Shown: positions 7,795 to 16,407, counted from the stretch's first letter. The stretch is 17,754 bases of DNA from Bacillota bacterium (GCA_023439185.1 JAEXOR010000067.1:1-17754); one strand, 5' to 3'. Notes: generated by a model from the sequence alone, not told the origin. Numbers and translations: made by a program.

Positions 7795-8568
7795 CTAAAG
7801 AACACCTTTCCTGCGTGTGCCCGGCTGCATTATCCTGACGTGCAGTTTCTCGCGCAATTTTTGCAACGCCTTGGAATGCAACTGGCAGACCCTTGATTCG
7901 GTAACCTCCAGTACTCCGCCGATTTCTTTCAGCGTCAACTCCTCCTGGTAGTACAAAGCCAAAATCAACCGGTCTCTTTCCGGCAGCTCTTCAATGGCTT
8001 CGGCCAGGGATCTTTTTTCATCTTTATCCGCCACCATATCCAGCGGATCGGGACTGCGGGGGTCGCTGATTATGTCCGCCAGTACCCCTTCCCCTTCGGT
8101 CCCGGCGTTATCGTCCAAAGAGACGGGAAACGCGGTATTGTATTCGGCAGCCAACTGCCTGACCCGGGCTTTATCCACACCCATTTTAACAGCCAGTTCA
8201 CTGTCCCCGGCCGGTTTACCCTTTTGCATCAGCTGCTCTTTAACGGTGTTCAGCTCATGAAATTTTTGCCACTTGCTGCGCGGAACCCAGTTTTGTTTTC
8301 TTATTTCATCCAGCATGGAACCCCGAATTCTGGTATAGGCATAGTTTTTAAACTCGGTACCCAGGCGGCTGTCGTACTTTTCAATGGCGTCCAGCAACCC
8401 GATCACGCCGTAACCCTCCAGATCTTCCTGATTCATGGTGGGCGGCGCGTTTACCGCCAGGCGACCGGCCAGGTATTTAACCAGAGCCAGGTGCTCCAAT
8501 ACCAGTTGTTCCTTAATGCCGGGATCTTGTGTGGCACTGAATCTGTTCCAGGTATCCGGGAATTCCAC
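7795..8568 (-). CDS. sigD: FliA/SigD-type RNA polymerase sigma factor for flagellar genes
   Basis: This is a 257-residue sigma-28 family factor that would direct RNA polymerase to late flagellar and chemotaxis promoters. Region 2 is recognisable by DLEGYGVIGLLDAIEKYD and the following FKNYAYTRIRGSMLDEIRKQ. Region 4 carries the helix-turn-helix LTLKEIGGVLEVTESRVCQLH near the C-terminus. The start codon is GTG, with GGGGTGAG upstream; an overlapping ATG is in another frame. It follows the PilZ gene after 36 bases. No FlgM anti-sigma gene is seen in the window. Confidence 0.95.
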   Translation of the reverse strand: MEFPDTWNRFSATQDPGIKEQLVLEHLALVKYLAGRLAVNAPPTMNQEDLEGYGVIGLLDAIEKYDSRLGTEFKNYAYTRIRGSMLDEIRKQNWVPRSKWQKFHELNTVKEQLMQKGKPAGDSELAVKMGVDKARVRQLAAEYNTAFPVSLDDNAGTEGEGVLADIISDPRSPDPLDMVADKDEKRSLAEAIEELPERDRLILALYYQEELTLKEIGGVLEVTESRVCQLHSKALQKLREKLHVRIMQPGTRRKGVL

Positions 8569-8604
8569 ATGCTCACCCCGTTTAAGAGAGAGTTTAAATG
8601 TGAT

Positions 8605-9261
8605 TTATACCAATTTTTTTTGCACGGCCATTTTTTCAAATATGAACCGCACGATGGTATCCTGTTGGCGGTGGTTGATGCTGTCGTATTCTAAGCCCAA
8701 ATGATATACTTTTGTTTTCTCATCAATCATGGTGCAGCGGATGACCCGTGCCGTCAGTTCCAGGTATTCCGGTGTTTCTCTAATCGGCAGGTAAAACTTT
8801 AACAGCAGCATTTCTCCTTCTTGGACCGGCTGCCGCACTGCCAGTCTCATTCCGGCGCCACTGATATTAACCGATGATGCCGAGACGAAGTTCGGGCTAT
8901 CCCCGCCGTTGGCGTTCTTCTTCACTGGTGCGTAACTAACATCCAGTAATACCGGCAGACGCACGTGCATCCTTTGTTGGATTCTTTTTATTTGTTCCGG
9001 ATAGGCCAGTTGATACAGCCTGATATTATCCTCGACCTGGCCGGTAACATAGGTTGCAAATTGATAGCTGCAGTCCGAATCAAAAAATTTAATCTTCACC
9101 GGATCACCCTTGAACGCCACCAGTGGGCGTTCTTTCAGATAAGGGATGGTAATACTGAATGTGTCAGGATTTAGATCCTGGATGCTGGAGCCAAACCATG
9201 TTTTGCCGTCTTTGCTGATTTGTATTTTTTGAGTAATGCGCAGGTATTTTCGTTCCGCCAA
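8605..9261 (-). CDS. PilZ domain protein, YcgR-like flagellar brake (predicted c-di-GMP receptor)
   Basis: This 218-residue protein has an N-terminal YcgR/PilZN-like beta domain (about 1-90) and a C-terminal PilZ domain. The two c-di-GMP-binding motifs are present: RxxxR at 97-101 (RMHVR) and NxSxxG at 132-137 (NISGAG). Such proteins slow or stop the flagellar motor when c-di-GMP rises; that role here is inferred from the family and from its place between flhG and sigD. The start is taken as TTG at 9261, preceded by a run of seven G. A longer reading frame from 9348 would overlap flhG by 71 bases and add a non-conserved leader, so it is rejected. The gene begins 16 bases after the flhG stop. 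Confidence 0.85.
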   Translation of the reverse strand: MAERKYLRITQKIQISKDGKTWFGSSIQDLNPDTFSITIPYLKERPLVAFKGDPVKIKFFDSDCSYQFATYVTGQVEDNIRLYQLAYPEQIKRIQQRMHVRLPVLLDVSYAPVKKNANGGDSPNFVSASSVNISGAGMRLAVRQPVQEGEMLLLKFYLPIRETPEYLELTARVIRCTMIDEKTKVYHLGLEYDSINHRQQDTIVRFIFEKMAVQKKLV

Positions 9262-9277
9262 TGCTAACCCCCCCGGT

Positions 9278-10150
9278 TTATCTGAAAAGCCGGCCCAGTT
9301 TGCTGATGAAGCCCGGCAGTCCCCGTTCAGCTTGCTGCTCTGTTGCAAAGGTTTTATGTAAAACGGCGCCGGCTATTTTATTTACTCCAGCCGCGGCAGC
9401 GCAATCGGTTAATAAAAACGGTAATTGTTTTTTGACTGCTTTACTTACACAGGGGTCATAACGAATATCTCCTAAGTATTGGATTTTAAGGGTTAAATAC
9501 TTGCCGGCCAGCGTTCTTAGCCGGTTTAGCGTGTCCAGGGACTCCCCTTCGCTATGGGACTGGTTGATGATCAGGTAAACATTTTGCTGTAGCTTAAACC
9601 TGTCAATCACCTTAATTAATCCGTAAGCATCCGTCAGTGAAGTTGGCTCCGGAGCTATCACCACCAATACTTCGTCCGCCGCCGCGCAAAAAGCGAGCAC
9701 TTCTTTGGAAATGCCGGCCCCGGTGTCGATGATAATGAAATCGGCCAGCCCGTTTATTTTGTTCAATCCTTCCAGCAGTTTGGAGTGTTGTTGAGATGTA
9801 AGACAGGCCAGTTCCAAAAAACCCGAACCGCCGGATATAATCCGGATCCCCCCCGGGCCGGGCGTTAAAATATCCTCTATCGGTATCCCCTTATATAGGT
9901 AATCGTAAAGGTTAAAGGGCGGAGTGATCCCCAGCAGTACATCCACATTGGCCATGCCCAGGTCGGCGTCAAAAATGATCACCCGTTGTTTCAGGCGGGT
10001 CAGGGCAATGGCAAGATTAACCGATAGGTTGGTTTTGCCGACGCCGCCCTTGCCGCTGGTAACGGTAAGAACCCGGGGGCCCCAGGCCGGTACCGGTTCA
10101 CTTTCCACATTTACCGGTTCGTTAAAAGTGTTACGTTTGATAATCCTCAT
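9278..10150 (-). CDS. flhG: FlhG (YlxH/FleN), MinD-like ATPase controlling flagellar number
   Basis: This 290-residue MinD/ParA-family ATPase has the deviant Walker A TSGKGGVGKTN at 31-41 (K34 and K39) and FDADLG at 60-65. It normally works with FlhF to set flagellar position and number. The ATG at 10150 overlaps the end of flhF by 20 bases. A longer frame beginning with TTG at 10183 is possible but not better supported. Neither version contains the DQAxxLR helix by which FlhG of Bacillus and relatives activates the FlhF GTPase; the N-terminus here is a short leader with no resemblance to it. The C-terminal amphipathic membrane helix is plausible (FISKLGRLFR). Confidence 0.92.
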   Translation of the reverse strand: MRIIKRNTFNEPVNVESEPVPAWGPRVLTVTSGKGGVGKTNLSVNLAIALTRLKQRVIIFDADLGMANVDVLLGITPPFNLYDYLYKGIPIEDILTPGPGGIRIISGGSGFLELACLTSQQHSKLLEGLNKINGLADFIIIDTGAGISKEVLAFCAAADEVLVVIAPEPTSLTDAYGLIKVIDRFKLQQNVYLIINQSHSEGESLDTLNRLRTLAGKYLTLKIQYLGDIRYDPCVSKAVKKQLPFLLTDCAAAAGVNKIAGAVLHKTFATEQQAERGLPGFISKLGRLFR

Positions 10151-11357
10151 CCAGCACAACGCTCCCGAGTAATATTTCAGCAAATCTTTTGGGAGATAAA
10201 CGTTCTATGTCGTCGGGTACGTTTTGCCCGTTGGTTACATGGGTCACCGGCACCCCGGTATTGCAAACCAGGTTGAGCATAGAACCGTAGGTATCTGTTT
10301 CATCCATTTTGGTCATTAAAATTTTATTGTAACCCACAGGCCTGAAATCGTTGGCAATGCGAATCAAATCCCGGTTTTTGGTTGACGTGCTCAACACCAG
10401 ATGCAAATTCTGGGGCTCGTTCACCGCTCCGGTAAAGGAATGCAATTCCAGCACCTGGCTGCGATTCATGGACGGTCTGCCCTCGGTGTCGATAAAAATT
10501 ATATCCTTATCCCGGTGGGCTTCAACGGTCTGGGCCAGCTCAGCCGGCGTCATTACCACGTCCACCGGAGCACCGATAATGTTGCCGTAATAATTTAGTT
10601 TTTCCATGGCTCCAAAACGGTGGTTGTAAACCGCGATTAAAGCGATTTGCTTTTTCTCCACCACCTTGCTGCGGGTGGCCAGTTTTACCAGGGACATTGT
10701 TTTGCCTACTCCGGTGGGTCCGATAAAGGTATTGATCCGGGCCCCGTTTTTTCTTTCGTAGGCCGGTTTCAGTAGACTGATGAGCTGTTCCCGGAGGTAT
10801 ACCTTGATCACATCCTCGGGTGGCAGACCCATTCCTTCGATATCCAGATTGAAATCGTTAAACAAAATATCGGTGACTGAATCATTTACTTCAATTTGTC
10901 GTAATATTTTTTTCCATCTGGCGGTGATATTGTTGTCCAAGCCGGCCTCCTCCTTTTCCAGCTCCTGTTGCAGGATCATCTTGAACCAGCTGTTTTCGTT
11001 TTCGCCGGTTAATGTCAAAATAGGTTCCGGTAATCTGGCCGGCACAATACGACCGGGAATAATCCGTTCCGGCATGGTTTCAGGCCGGTCGTAATCAGCG
11101 GCGGGCCTGGTTCGGACAGTGCCCTCCGCGAGTAACGGCGGGGGCGCCGTCGGGGCTAGCAAGCGGGGTTCCGGTATATTTGCCGGCGCGTCGTCCACCG
11201 CCGCGGTAACCTCGATATTGCGCCGGCTGAATAGATGCCTGAGGCTTTTTACAGGCTCCCGGGCGGAGTTGATAATGATGGCGTCATCACCCAGTTCGAA
11301 ACGAATCTGCTTCATTGCTTGCTGCATATCGGCTGCCACAACTTTTTTAATCTTCAT
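10131..11357 (-). CDS. flhF: FlhF, SRP-type GTPase for flagellar placement
   Basis: FlhF is the third SRP GTPase and marks the site of flagellar assembly. The 408-residue protein has the N-terminal B domain (1-55), a proline-rich linker (about 56-112), an N domain (about 120-205) and the G domain. G1 is GPTGVGKT at 213-220, G3 is DTEG at 290-293 (usually DTAG) and G4 is TKMD at 349-352. The G2 box, normally DTYRIxA in FlhF, reads YNHRFGA at 244-250, so the conserved Asp, Thr and Tyr are replaced. I checked this against the DNA and see no frameshift. The ATG overlaps the end of flhA by 11 bases, a sign of coupled translation. Confidence 0.94.
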   Translation of the reverse strand: MKIKKVVAADMQQAMKQIRFELGDDAIIINSAREPVKSLRHLFSRRNIEVTAAVDDAPANIPEPRLLAPTAPPPLLAEGTVRTRPAADYDRPETMPERIIPGRIVPARLPEPILTLTGENENSWFKMILQQELEKEEAGLDNNITARWKKILRQIEVNDSVTDILFNDFNLDIEGMGLPPEDVIKVYLREQLISLLKPAYERKNGARINTFIGPTGVGKTMSLVKLATRSKVVEKKQIALIAVYNHRFGAMEKLNYYGNIIGAPVDVVMTPAELAQTVEAHRDKDIIFIDTEGRPSMNRSQVLELHSFTGAVNEPQNLHLVLSTSTKNRDLIRIANDFRPVGYNKILMTKMDETDTYGSMLNLVCNTGVPVTHVTNGQNVPDDIERLSPKRFAEILLGSVVLDEDYQT

Positions 11358-13428
11358 TCATAACCACCGTCCCCACAGCTTCAATATCGACCTCGGGTAT
11401 GATCTCGTTCATGGACAGTACCGCTGTTGATGGCAGCTGCCTGGCAATAAAGCGTCGCAGGGGCAGCCTCAGGCGGGGTGAACAAAGCAGCACCGGCGCG
11501 TATCCCCTGGCTTTGGACTTTTCAATAGTATCCGTAATATTATCCAGTATCTTCCTGGCCAGTCGCGGTTCCAGCACCGGGTAAGTGCCCAACTGGGTGG
11601 TCTGCACCGCGTCGGCCAGCATTTGCTCCAGGCTGGGGTGCAGCGTAATAACCTGCAGCTTGTTATCCTGGTTCAACAATCGCCGGCAGATGCTCCGGGA
11701 CAGTTTCTGGCGCACATGATCGGTTAAAAAGTCAGTGTCTTTATTCATCCGCGCCCCGTCTCCCAGGGCTTCCAGAATGGTAACGATATCCCGCAGCGGC
11801 ACGGACTCCCGCAGCAGGTTTTGCAGTACTTTTTGCACTTCTCCCACCGTCATGAGGTCCGGTATTAGCTCGTCCACCACCGCCGGGTTATTTTCCCGCA
11901 TCACATCCAGCAATTCCTTTACGTCCTGCCGGCCCAGCAGTTCATGAGAAAATTTCTTGATAAACTCGGTCAAGTGGGTGACCAGCACGGTGGAACAGTC
12001 CACCACTGTAAAACCGCTATTCTCGGCATCTTCTTTTTTATCCGTTGTGATCCACCAAGCCGGCAGACCAAAGGTTGGTTCGGTGGTGGCGATACCGCTG
12101 ATTTCCATCTCCTGGTTTGTAGGGTTAAGGGCCAGGTATTGTCCGGGTACCAGCTCGCCCCCCTCAATTTCTTCGCCCCGGAGCTTAAAAACGTACTGGT
12201 TGGGCGGCAGCTGCAAATTATCCCGGATGCGTATGGGTTTGACAAAAATGCCCATTTCAATGGCGCACTGACGTCTTACCGAGGTCAGCCTTTGCAGCAG
12301 GTCGCCGCTGTTTCTTTCATCAGTTAATGGAATCAGGTTGTAGCCGATTTCAATTTGCAGCGGGTCGGTTTCCAGGAACTGCATCACGTTTTCAGGCTCA
12401 CGGTGTTCCTGGACTTTCTTCCGGGCTGTTTCCTCCATGGTCTGCAGTTCGCTTTTTCTCCGCTCATTGAGCAGCGTATAACCCATAAATCCCAAAGCCC
12501 CGGATAAAATCATAAATACAAAGGTGGGCATGGCCGGAAGCAGGCCGATAACCAGCAGAACGGCGGCCACCACAAATAAAATCTTGGGGAAGTTTAAAAA
12601 CTGGGTGGCCAGATCGGTACCAAAACTCGCGTCGGTGGTGGCCCGGGTGACCAGGATGCCCGAAGCGGTGGAAATCAGCACCGCCGGCAGTTGCGACACC
12701 AGACCGTCACCGATGGTCAGGATGGTATAAACCTGAACGGATTCGGCCAAGGCCATACCCTTTTGCAATACACCGATGCTGATCCCGCCGATGACGTTAA
12801 TGATGATAATTACGATTCCGGCAATGGCGTCGCCGCGTACGAACTTGCTGGCGCCGTCCATGGCACCGAAGAAGTCGGCTTCCCGCTGCAGCTTGCGCCT
12901 GCGATCCCTGGCTTCGGTCTCGCTGATCAGGCCGCTGTTAAATTCGGCATCAATGCTCATCTGTTTACCCGGCATGGCGTCCAGGGTGAACCTGGCCGAT
13001 ACCTCGGAAACCCTGCCCGCACCACTGGTGATCACCACGAATTGAATGACCGTGATAATGATAAAAACGATGCCGCCCACAATATAGTTGCCGCCTACCA
13101 CAAATTGGCCGAAACCTTCGATAATCCGGCCGGCTTCCGCCTCCCCCAGGATCAGCCGGGTGGACGAGATATTCAGCGCCAGCCGGTACAGGGTTGTCAC
13201 CAGCAGCAAAGCCGGGAAAACGGAAAACTGCAACGGCTCGACGGTAAACATTGTAATCATGATAATTACCAGAGCCAGGGTGATACTGATGGTGAGAAAG
13301 AAATCCAGCGCCAGCGGCGGCAGTGGGATGATGATCATCAGCACAATACCCAGGATAGCCGACGCGATGGCGATGTCAGTATTTCTTTTCAGCTGTTGCG
13401 CGATACCGGCCCTGGTAAGGGTGGCCAA
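11347..13428 (-). CDS. flhA: FlhA, flagellar type III export gate protein
   Basis: FlhA is the large membrane component of the flagellar export gate and its cytoplasmic half docks chaperone-substrate complexes. From the chosen start it has 693 residues, the usual family length. The N-terminal half has about eight hydrophobic membrane segments. The conserved cytoplasmic loop of the FHIPEP family is clear (DAMPGKQMSIDAE, then RDRRRKLQREADFFGAMDGA). The C-terminal half is the soluble four-subdomain region. I chose TTG at 13428 because a perfect AGGAGG at 13437-13442 stands 8 bases ahead; a TTG at 13458 would place that site inside the coding region. The flhB-flhA spacer of about 60 bases is the longest in the export block and contains short repeats. 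Confidence 0.95.
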   Translation of the reverse strand: MATLTRAGIAQQLKRNTDIAIASAILGIVLMIIIPLPPLALDFFLTISITLALVIIMITMFTVEPLQFSVFPALLLVTTLYRLALNISSTRLILGEAEAGRIIEGFGQFVVGGNYIVGGIVFIIITVIQFVVITSGAGRVSEVSARFTLDAMPGKQMSIDAEFNSGLISETEARDRRRKLQREADFFGAMDGASKFVRGDAIAGIVIIIINVIGGISIGVLQKGMALAESVQVYTILTIGDGLVSQLPAVLISTASGILVTRATTDASFGTDLATQFLNFPKILFVVAAVLLVIGLLPAMPTFVFMILSGALGFMGYTLLNERRKSELQTMEETARKKVQEHREPENVMQFLETDPLQIEIGYNLIPLTDERNSGDLLQRLTSVRRQCAIEMGIFVKPIRIRDNLQLPPNQYVFKLRGEEIEGGELVPGQYLALNPTNQEMEISGIATTEPTFGLPAWWITTDKKEDAENSGFTVVDCSTVLVTHLTEFIKKFSHELLGRQDVKELLDVMRENNPAVVDELIPDLMTVGEVQKVLQNLLRESVPLRDIVTILEALGDGARMNKDTDFLTDHVRQKLSRSICRRLLNQDNKLQVITLHPSLEQMLADAVQTTQLGTYPVLEPRLARKILDNITDTIEKSKARGYAPVLLCSPRLRLPLRRFIARQLPSTAVLSMNEIIPEVDIEAVGTVVMNED

Positions 13429-13436
13429 AACAGATT

Positions 13437-13442
13437 CCTCCT
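13437..13442 (-). promoter_or_regulatory. Shine-Dalgarno site deciding the flhA start
   Basis: AGGAGG lies 8 bases before TTG 13428. It favours that start over the in-frame TTG at 13458, which has no comparable site. Confidence 0.7.
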
Positions 13443-13444
13443 CT

Positions 13445-13488
13445 GGTGCCTGGCTCAAACGGCTTAAAGCCTGGTGCCTCGTGGCACC
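13445..13488 (-). repeat. Inverted and direct repeats in the flhB-flhA spacer
   Basis: On the minus strand GGTGCC (13488-13483) is followed by two copies of GGCACC (13478-13473 and 13450-13445), each inside the 9-base direct repeat AGGCACCAG. The first copy makes a 6-bp hairpin with a 4-base loop right after the flhB stop. The second copy lies two bases before the flhA Shine-Dalgarno site. A further small palindrome, GGCTT/AAGCC, sits between them at 13461-13471. There is no T run, so it is not a simple terminator. Confidence 0.5.
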
Positions 13489-14558
13489 TACACGGCTTTG
13501 TGTTTCAGCTTGTAAACCATGGCGATAATTTCCGCAATGGCCTGGTACAGTTCCATAGGTATTTCCTGACCAACTTCAACGCTCTTGTATAGCGCCCGGG
13601 CCACCGGCGGGTTTTCCACCACGGCGACATTGTTTTGACGGGCCAGTTTTTTCATGACCTGGACCAAGTCGCCGCTTCCCTTGGCTGTAACCACCGGTGC
13701 GGGCATTTCCTTTTCGTCATACCGGATGGCTACGGCAAGGTGGGTGGGGTTGGTAATTACAACCGTGGCTCGCGGCACTTCCCGGCGGATGGCGTTGACG
13801 ATGATCTCACGCTGGCGTCGCCGCAGCCATGATTTGACCAGCGGGTCCCCTTCGGTTTGTTTCATTTCATCTTTAACTTCCTGTTTGCTCATGCGCATGT
13901 TCTTCATGTGCTCGTAACGCTGAAACATCAGGTCGAATAACGAAATCACCAAAAACGCCCCTCCGCCGGTAAAGGCGGCGATCAGCATGGCCTCGGCGAT
14001 TAATTCCAATAGCTGGGCCGGTGTTTTAAAGTAAATCAGCAGCATTTCCGGCAGCCTGGACTTAACCGTAAAATAAACCGCGGCGGTTACAATGGCTACC
14101 TTAAGCAAATTCTTGGCCAGTTCAAACAGGCTGCGCAGGCTGAAAATGCGCTTGATGCCTTGAACGGGGTCAAGACGTTCCATTTTAGGCTGCAATACCT
14201 GGGGTGCGAACAGCACTCCGACCTGCCCCACATTGGCCGCCAGCGACATGAGCATGATGATTGCGAAAATAGGCAGCAGCACCGTACTTATTTGAGCCAG
14301 GAACAACAGTCCCTGGTAAGGCAGGTTTTCCGCGGGCAGGTCCGCGATTATGCCGGCCCGGAAGTATTCCAGCAGCAGCCGCTCTATGGAAAACACAATG
14401 CTGTCTTTGAGCAGCGCGATGGCGGCCAGGGCCGCCAGCAGTATCAAAGCGGCGCTGAGATCGCGGCTTTTGGGCACCTGGCCTTTTTTTCGCGCCTCGC
14501 TTAATTTTCGTGGTGACGGTGGTTCAGTCTTCTGTTGGGCTGAATTGTTATCCGCCAT
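13488..14558 (-). CDS. flhB: FlhB, export gate protein and substrate-specificity switch
   Basis: FlhB is an export-gate protein whose cytoplasmic domain cleaves itself to switch from rod/hook to filament substrates. The 356 residues show a basic N-terminal tail, four membrane segments (about 33-50, 87-110, 150-165 and 185-210), a charged linker and the FlhB_C domain. The autocleavage motif NPTH is at 270-273, intact. Its ATG overlaps the fliR stop by one base (TGATG), so the two are translationally coupled. Confidence 0.97.
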   Translation of the reverse strand: MADNNSAQQKTEPPSPRKLSEARKKGQVPKSRDLSAALILLAALAAIALLKDSIVFSIERLLLEYFRAGIIADLPAENLPYQGLLFLAQISTVLLPIFAIIMLMSLAANVGQVGVLFAPQVLQPKMERLDPVQGIKRIFSLRSLFELAKNLLKVAIVTAAVYFTVKSRLPEMLLIYFKTPAQLLELIAEAMLIAAFTGGGAFLVISLFDLMFQRYEHMKNMRMSKQEVKDEMKQTEGDPLVKSWLRRRQREIIVNAIRREVPRATVVITNPTHLAVAIRYDEKEMPAPVVTAKGSGDLVQVMKKLARQNNVAVVENPPVARALYKSVEVGQEIPMELYQAIAEIIAMVYKLKHKAV

Positions 14559-15328
14559 CAGGTCAATCCCTTCAACAGGATGTTGATATCGTTTTCAATA
14601 ATATCGCAAAGCGAGTAGATAATGCGGGCCAGCACCGGCACCATCACGCTCAAGGTAATCAGCCCGGCAATGATCTTAATGGGAAACCCCAGCATAAAAA
14701 CATTGATTTGCGGCGCCGTCCGGGCTATCAGGCCCATGGTTACATCAATAATCAGCATCACAGCCACCAAAGGGGCCGCAATCTGTACCCCGATGCCGAG
14801 CATCTGGGCGAAAACTTTAATCAGGAATTGGGCGGACGCGCCGGTGACCTGGGCCGTGTTCAGCGGCGCCAGTTCAAAACTTCGCACCAGCGCGGTAATA
14901 ATCAGGTGGTGACCGTTAAAGGCCAGCAGCGCCGCCATTCCCAGCAGATACATGAACCGGGACAGAATACCGGCCATGCTGCCCGAAAGCGGGTCGAATA
15001 TCTGGCTCATAAAAAAACCGATATGGATGTCCATCAGGCTGCCGGCGTAAGCAACCGCCGCCAGCAGCAGGCCGGCGGTGTAGCCTATGGCCAGGCCCAC
15101 CAGGGTTTCCCGCACCAGGGCGAAAACATATGCCCACCCGTCCGCCGGGAGAACTGTGTATTCGGTGGCGATAAGCGGGAAAACCGTTACTGTAACCAGG
15201 AACGACAGGCCAACCTTGACTGTTGCCGGAATGTTTTGCATTGAAAAAACGGGTCCGGAAATAAAGAAAGCTATAACCCTTACCAGAGCCAGGAAAAACA
15301 AGGCCAGTTGATCAATATCCGGCAACAC
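14558..15328 (-). CDS. fliR: FliR, flagellar export apparatus membrane protein
   Basis: FliR is a core part of the export gate, together with FliP and FliQ. The 256 residues are very hydrophobic, with about six membrane segments, and include family-like stretches such as FFISGPVFSMQNIPATVKVGL near the start. The start is GTG at 15328; TTG at the next codon (15325) is also possible. A GGGGGG run precedes both. It starts 9 bases after the fliQ stop and overlaps flhB by one base. Confidence 0.96.
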   Translation of the reverse strand: MLPDIDQLALFFLALVRVIAFFISGPVFSMQNIPATVKVGLSFLVTVTVFPLIATEYTVLPADGWAYVFALVRETLVGLAIGYTAGLLLAAVAYAGSLMDIHIGFFMSQIFDPLSGSMAGILSRFMYLLGMAALLAFNGHHLIITALVRSFELAPLNTAQVTGASAQFLIKVFAQMLGIGVQIAAPLVAVMLIIDVTMGLIARTAPQINVFMLGFPIKIIAGLITLSVMVPVLARIIYSLCDIIENDINILLKGLT

Positions 15329-15337
15329 CCGCCCCCC

Positions 15338-15607
15338 TTACCTGAGTAAATCGGGAATCCTGTTAAACACCCGGTTGGTAAAGCTGGTCATTATCCGGAT
15401 CGTCCAGGGGGCCATAACGGCCAGGGTCAGAAAAACCGCAATTATTTTGGGTACGAAAGTAAGCGACTGCTCCTGTACCTGGGTTGCCGCCTGCAGGATA
15501 CTGATCACCAGGCCCACCAGGAGGGCTGCCGCCAACGGCGGCAGGGCGATGATACAAACCATCAGGATGGCCTCCCGCACCAGTTCGATAATAAAGCTTT
15601 CCGTCAC
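15338..15607 (-). CDS. fliQ: FliQ, flagellar export apparatus membrane protein
   Basis: This 89-residue protein has two membrane helices, about 15-38 and 50-72, with the family segment QAATQVQEQSLTFVPKI between them. It joins FliP and FliR in the export gate. The start codon is GTG at 15607, with AAGGAGGG seven bases ahead. It begins 14 bases after fliP. Confidence 0.97.
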   Translation of the reverse strand: MTESFIIELVREAILMVCIIALPPLAAALLVGLVISILQAATQVQEQSLTFVPKIIAVFLTLAVMAPWTIRIMTSFTNRVFNRIPDLLR

Positions 15608-15621
15608 AGTTAAAGCCCTCC

Positions 15622-16407
15622 TTAAAAACTTTCCACCATGGTTTTAACCACCAAATACCAGCCGTCAACCATCACAAACAGTAATATTTTAAAAGGCAGT
15701 GATATCATTACCGGCGGCAGCATGAACATCCCCATGGACATCAGGGTGCTGGCCACCACCATGTCAATAACCAGAAAAGGAACATAAATCATAAAACCGA
15801 TTTGAAAAGCGGTTTTTAATTCACTGATTACAAAGGCCGGCATCACCACCCGGGCCGGCAGCTCCTCGGCATTGCCCGGCCTTTCCATCTCCGCCAGGCT
15901 GATAAACAGGGCCAGGTCTTTTTCCCGGGTCTGGCGGAGCATAAAGGAGCGCAGCGGACTGTATGCGTTTTCCCAGGCCTGTTCCTGAGAAATTTCATCA
16001 TTCAGGTAAGGCTGCACAGCCTGTTCATTGACCTGCTGGAACACGGGGGCCATAACAAATAAGGTTAAAAACAAGGCCAGACCGATAATTACCTGGTTGG
16101 GCGGCGTCTGCTGGGTGCCTAGGGCTGTACGCAACAGTGACAATACCACGATGATGCGGGTGAAGCTGGTCATCATCAGCAAGATCGCCGGCACCAGGGA
16201 TAGCATGGTCAGCATAATCAGGATCTTGATGCTATTTACCACTTGTCCCGGTTCGTCGGTGAGCTGGACGTTTAAGTCGATGCCCGGCAGCGGCTGGGCT
16301 GCCGCCGGGTGCGGACAGATGAACAGGACCATCAATGTCACCGGCAGCGCAAGCAATATCACATTTTTTTTCCAGCAGTCAGTTGTCAAATTTCTCCCGC
16401 CTTGCAT
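15622..16407 (-). CDS. fliP: FliP, flagellar export apparatus membrane protein
   Basis: FliP forms the export-gate pore with FliQ and FliR. The 261-residue protein starts with a cleavable signal peptide (about 15-38, ending AAA before QPLPG) and has four membrane segments. The family signatures MTSFTRIIVVLSLLRTALG and QTPPNQV are clear. The ATG at 16407 overlaps fliO by 29 bases and lacks a good binding site. An in-frame TTG at 16389, preceded by GGGAG four bases ahead, may be the true start and would remove only six residues. Confidence 0.96.
   Translation of the reverse strand: MQGGRNLTTDCWKKNVILLALPVTLMVLFICPHPAAAQPLPGIDLNVQLTDEPGQVVNSIKILIMLTMLSLVPAILLMMTSFTRIIVVLSLLRTALGTQQTPPNQVIIGLALFLTLFVMAPVFQQVNEQAVQPYLNDEISQEQAWENAYSPLRSFMLRQTREKDLALFISLAEMERPGNAEELPARVVMPAFVISELKTAFQIGFMIYVPFLVIDMVVASTLMSMGMFMLPPVMISLPFKILLFVMVDGWYLVVKTMVESF

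Noticed and set aside
9262..9348. N-terminal extension of the PilZ protein
   Set aside because: It would overlap flhG by 71 bases, is not similar to PilZ proteins, and a G-rich binding site supports the TTG at 9261.
12691..13467. Long plus-strand reading frame opposite flhA
   Set aside because: Composition rich in His, Gln, Asp and Gly, no recognisable domain, and fully antisense to a well-conserved gene; a shadow frame.
14510..15244. Long plus-strand reading frame opposite fliR and flhB
   Set aside because: Same features as other shadow frames; low-complexity His/Gln/Arg content arising from antisense of hydrophobic codons.
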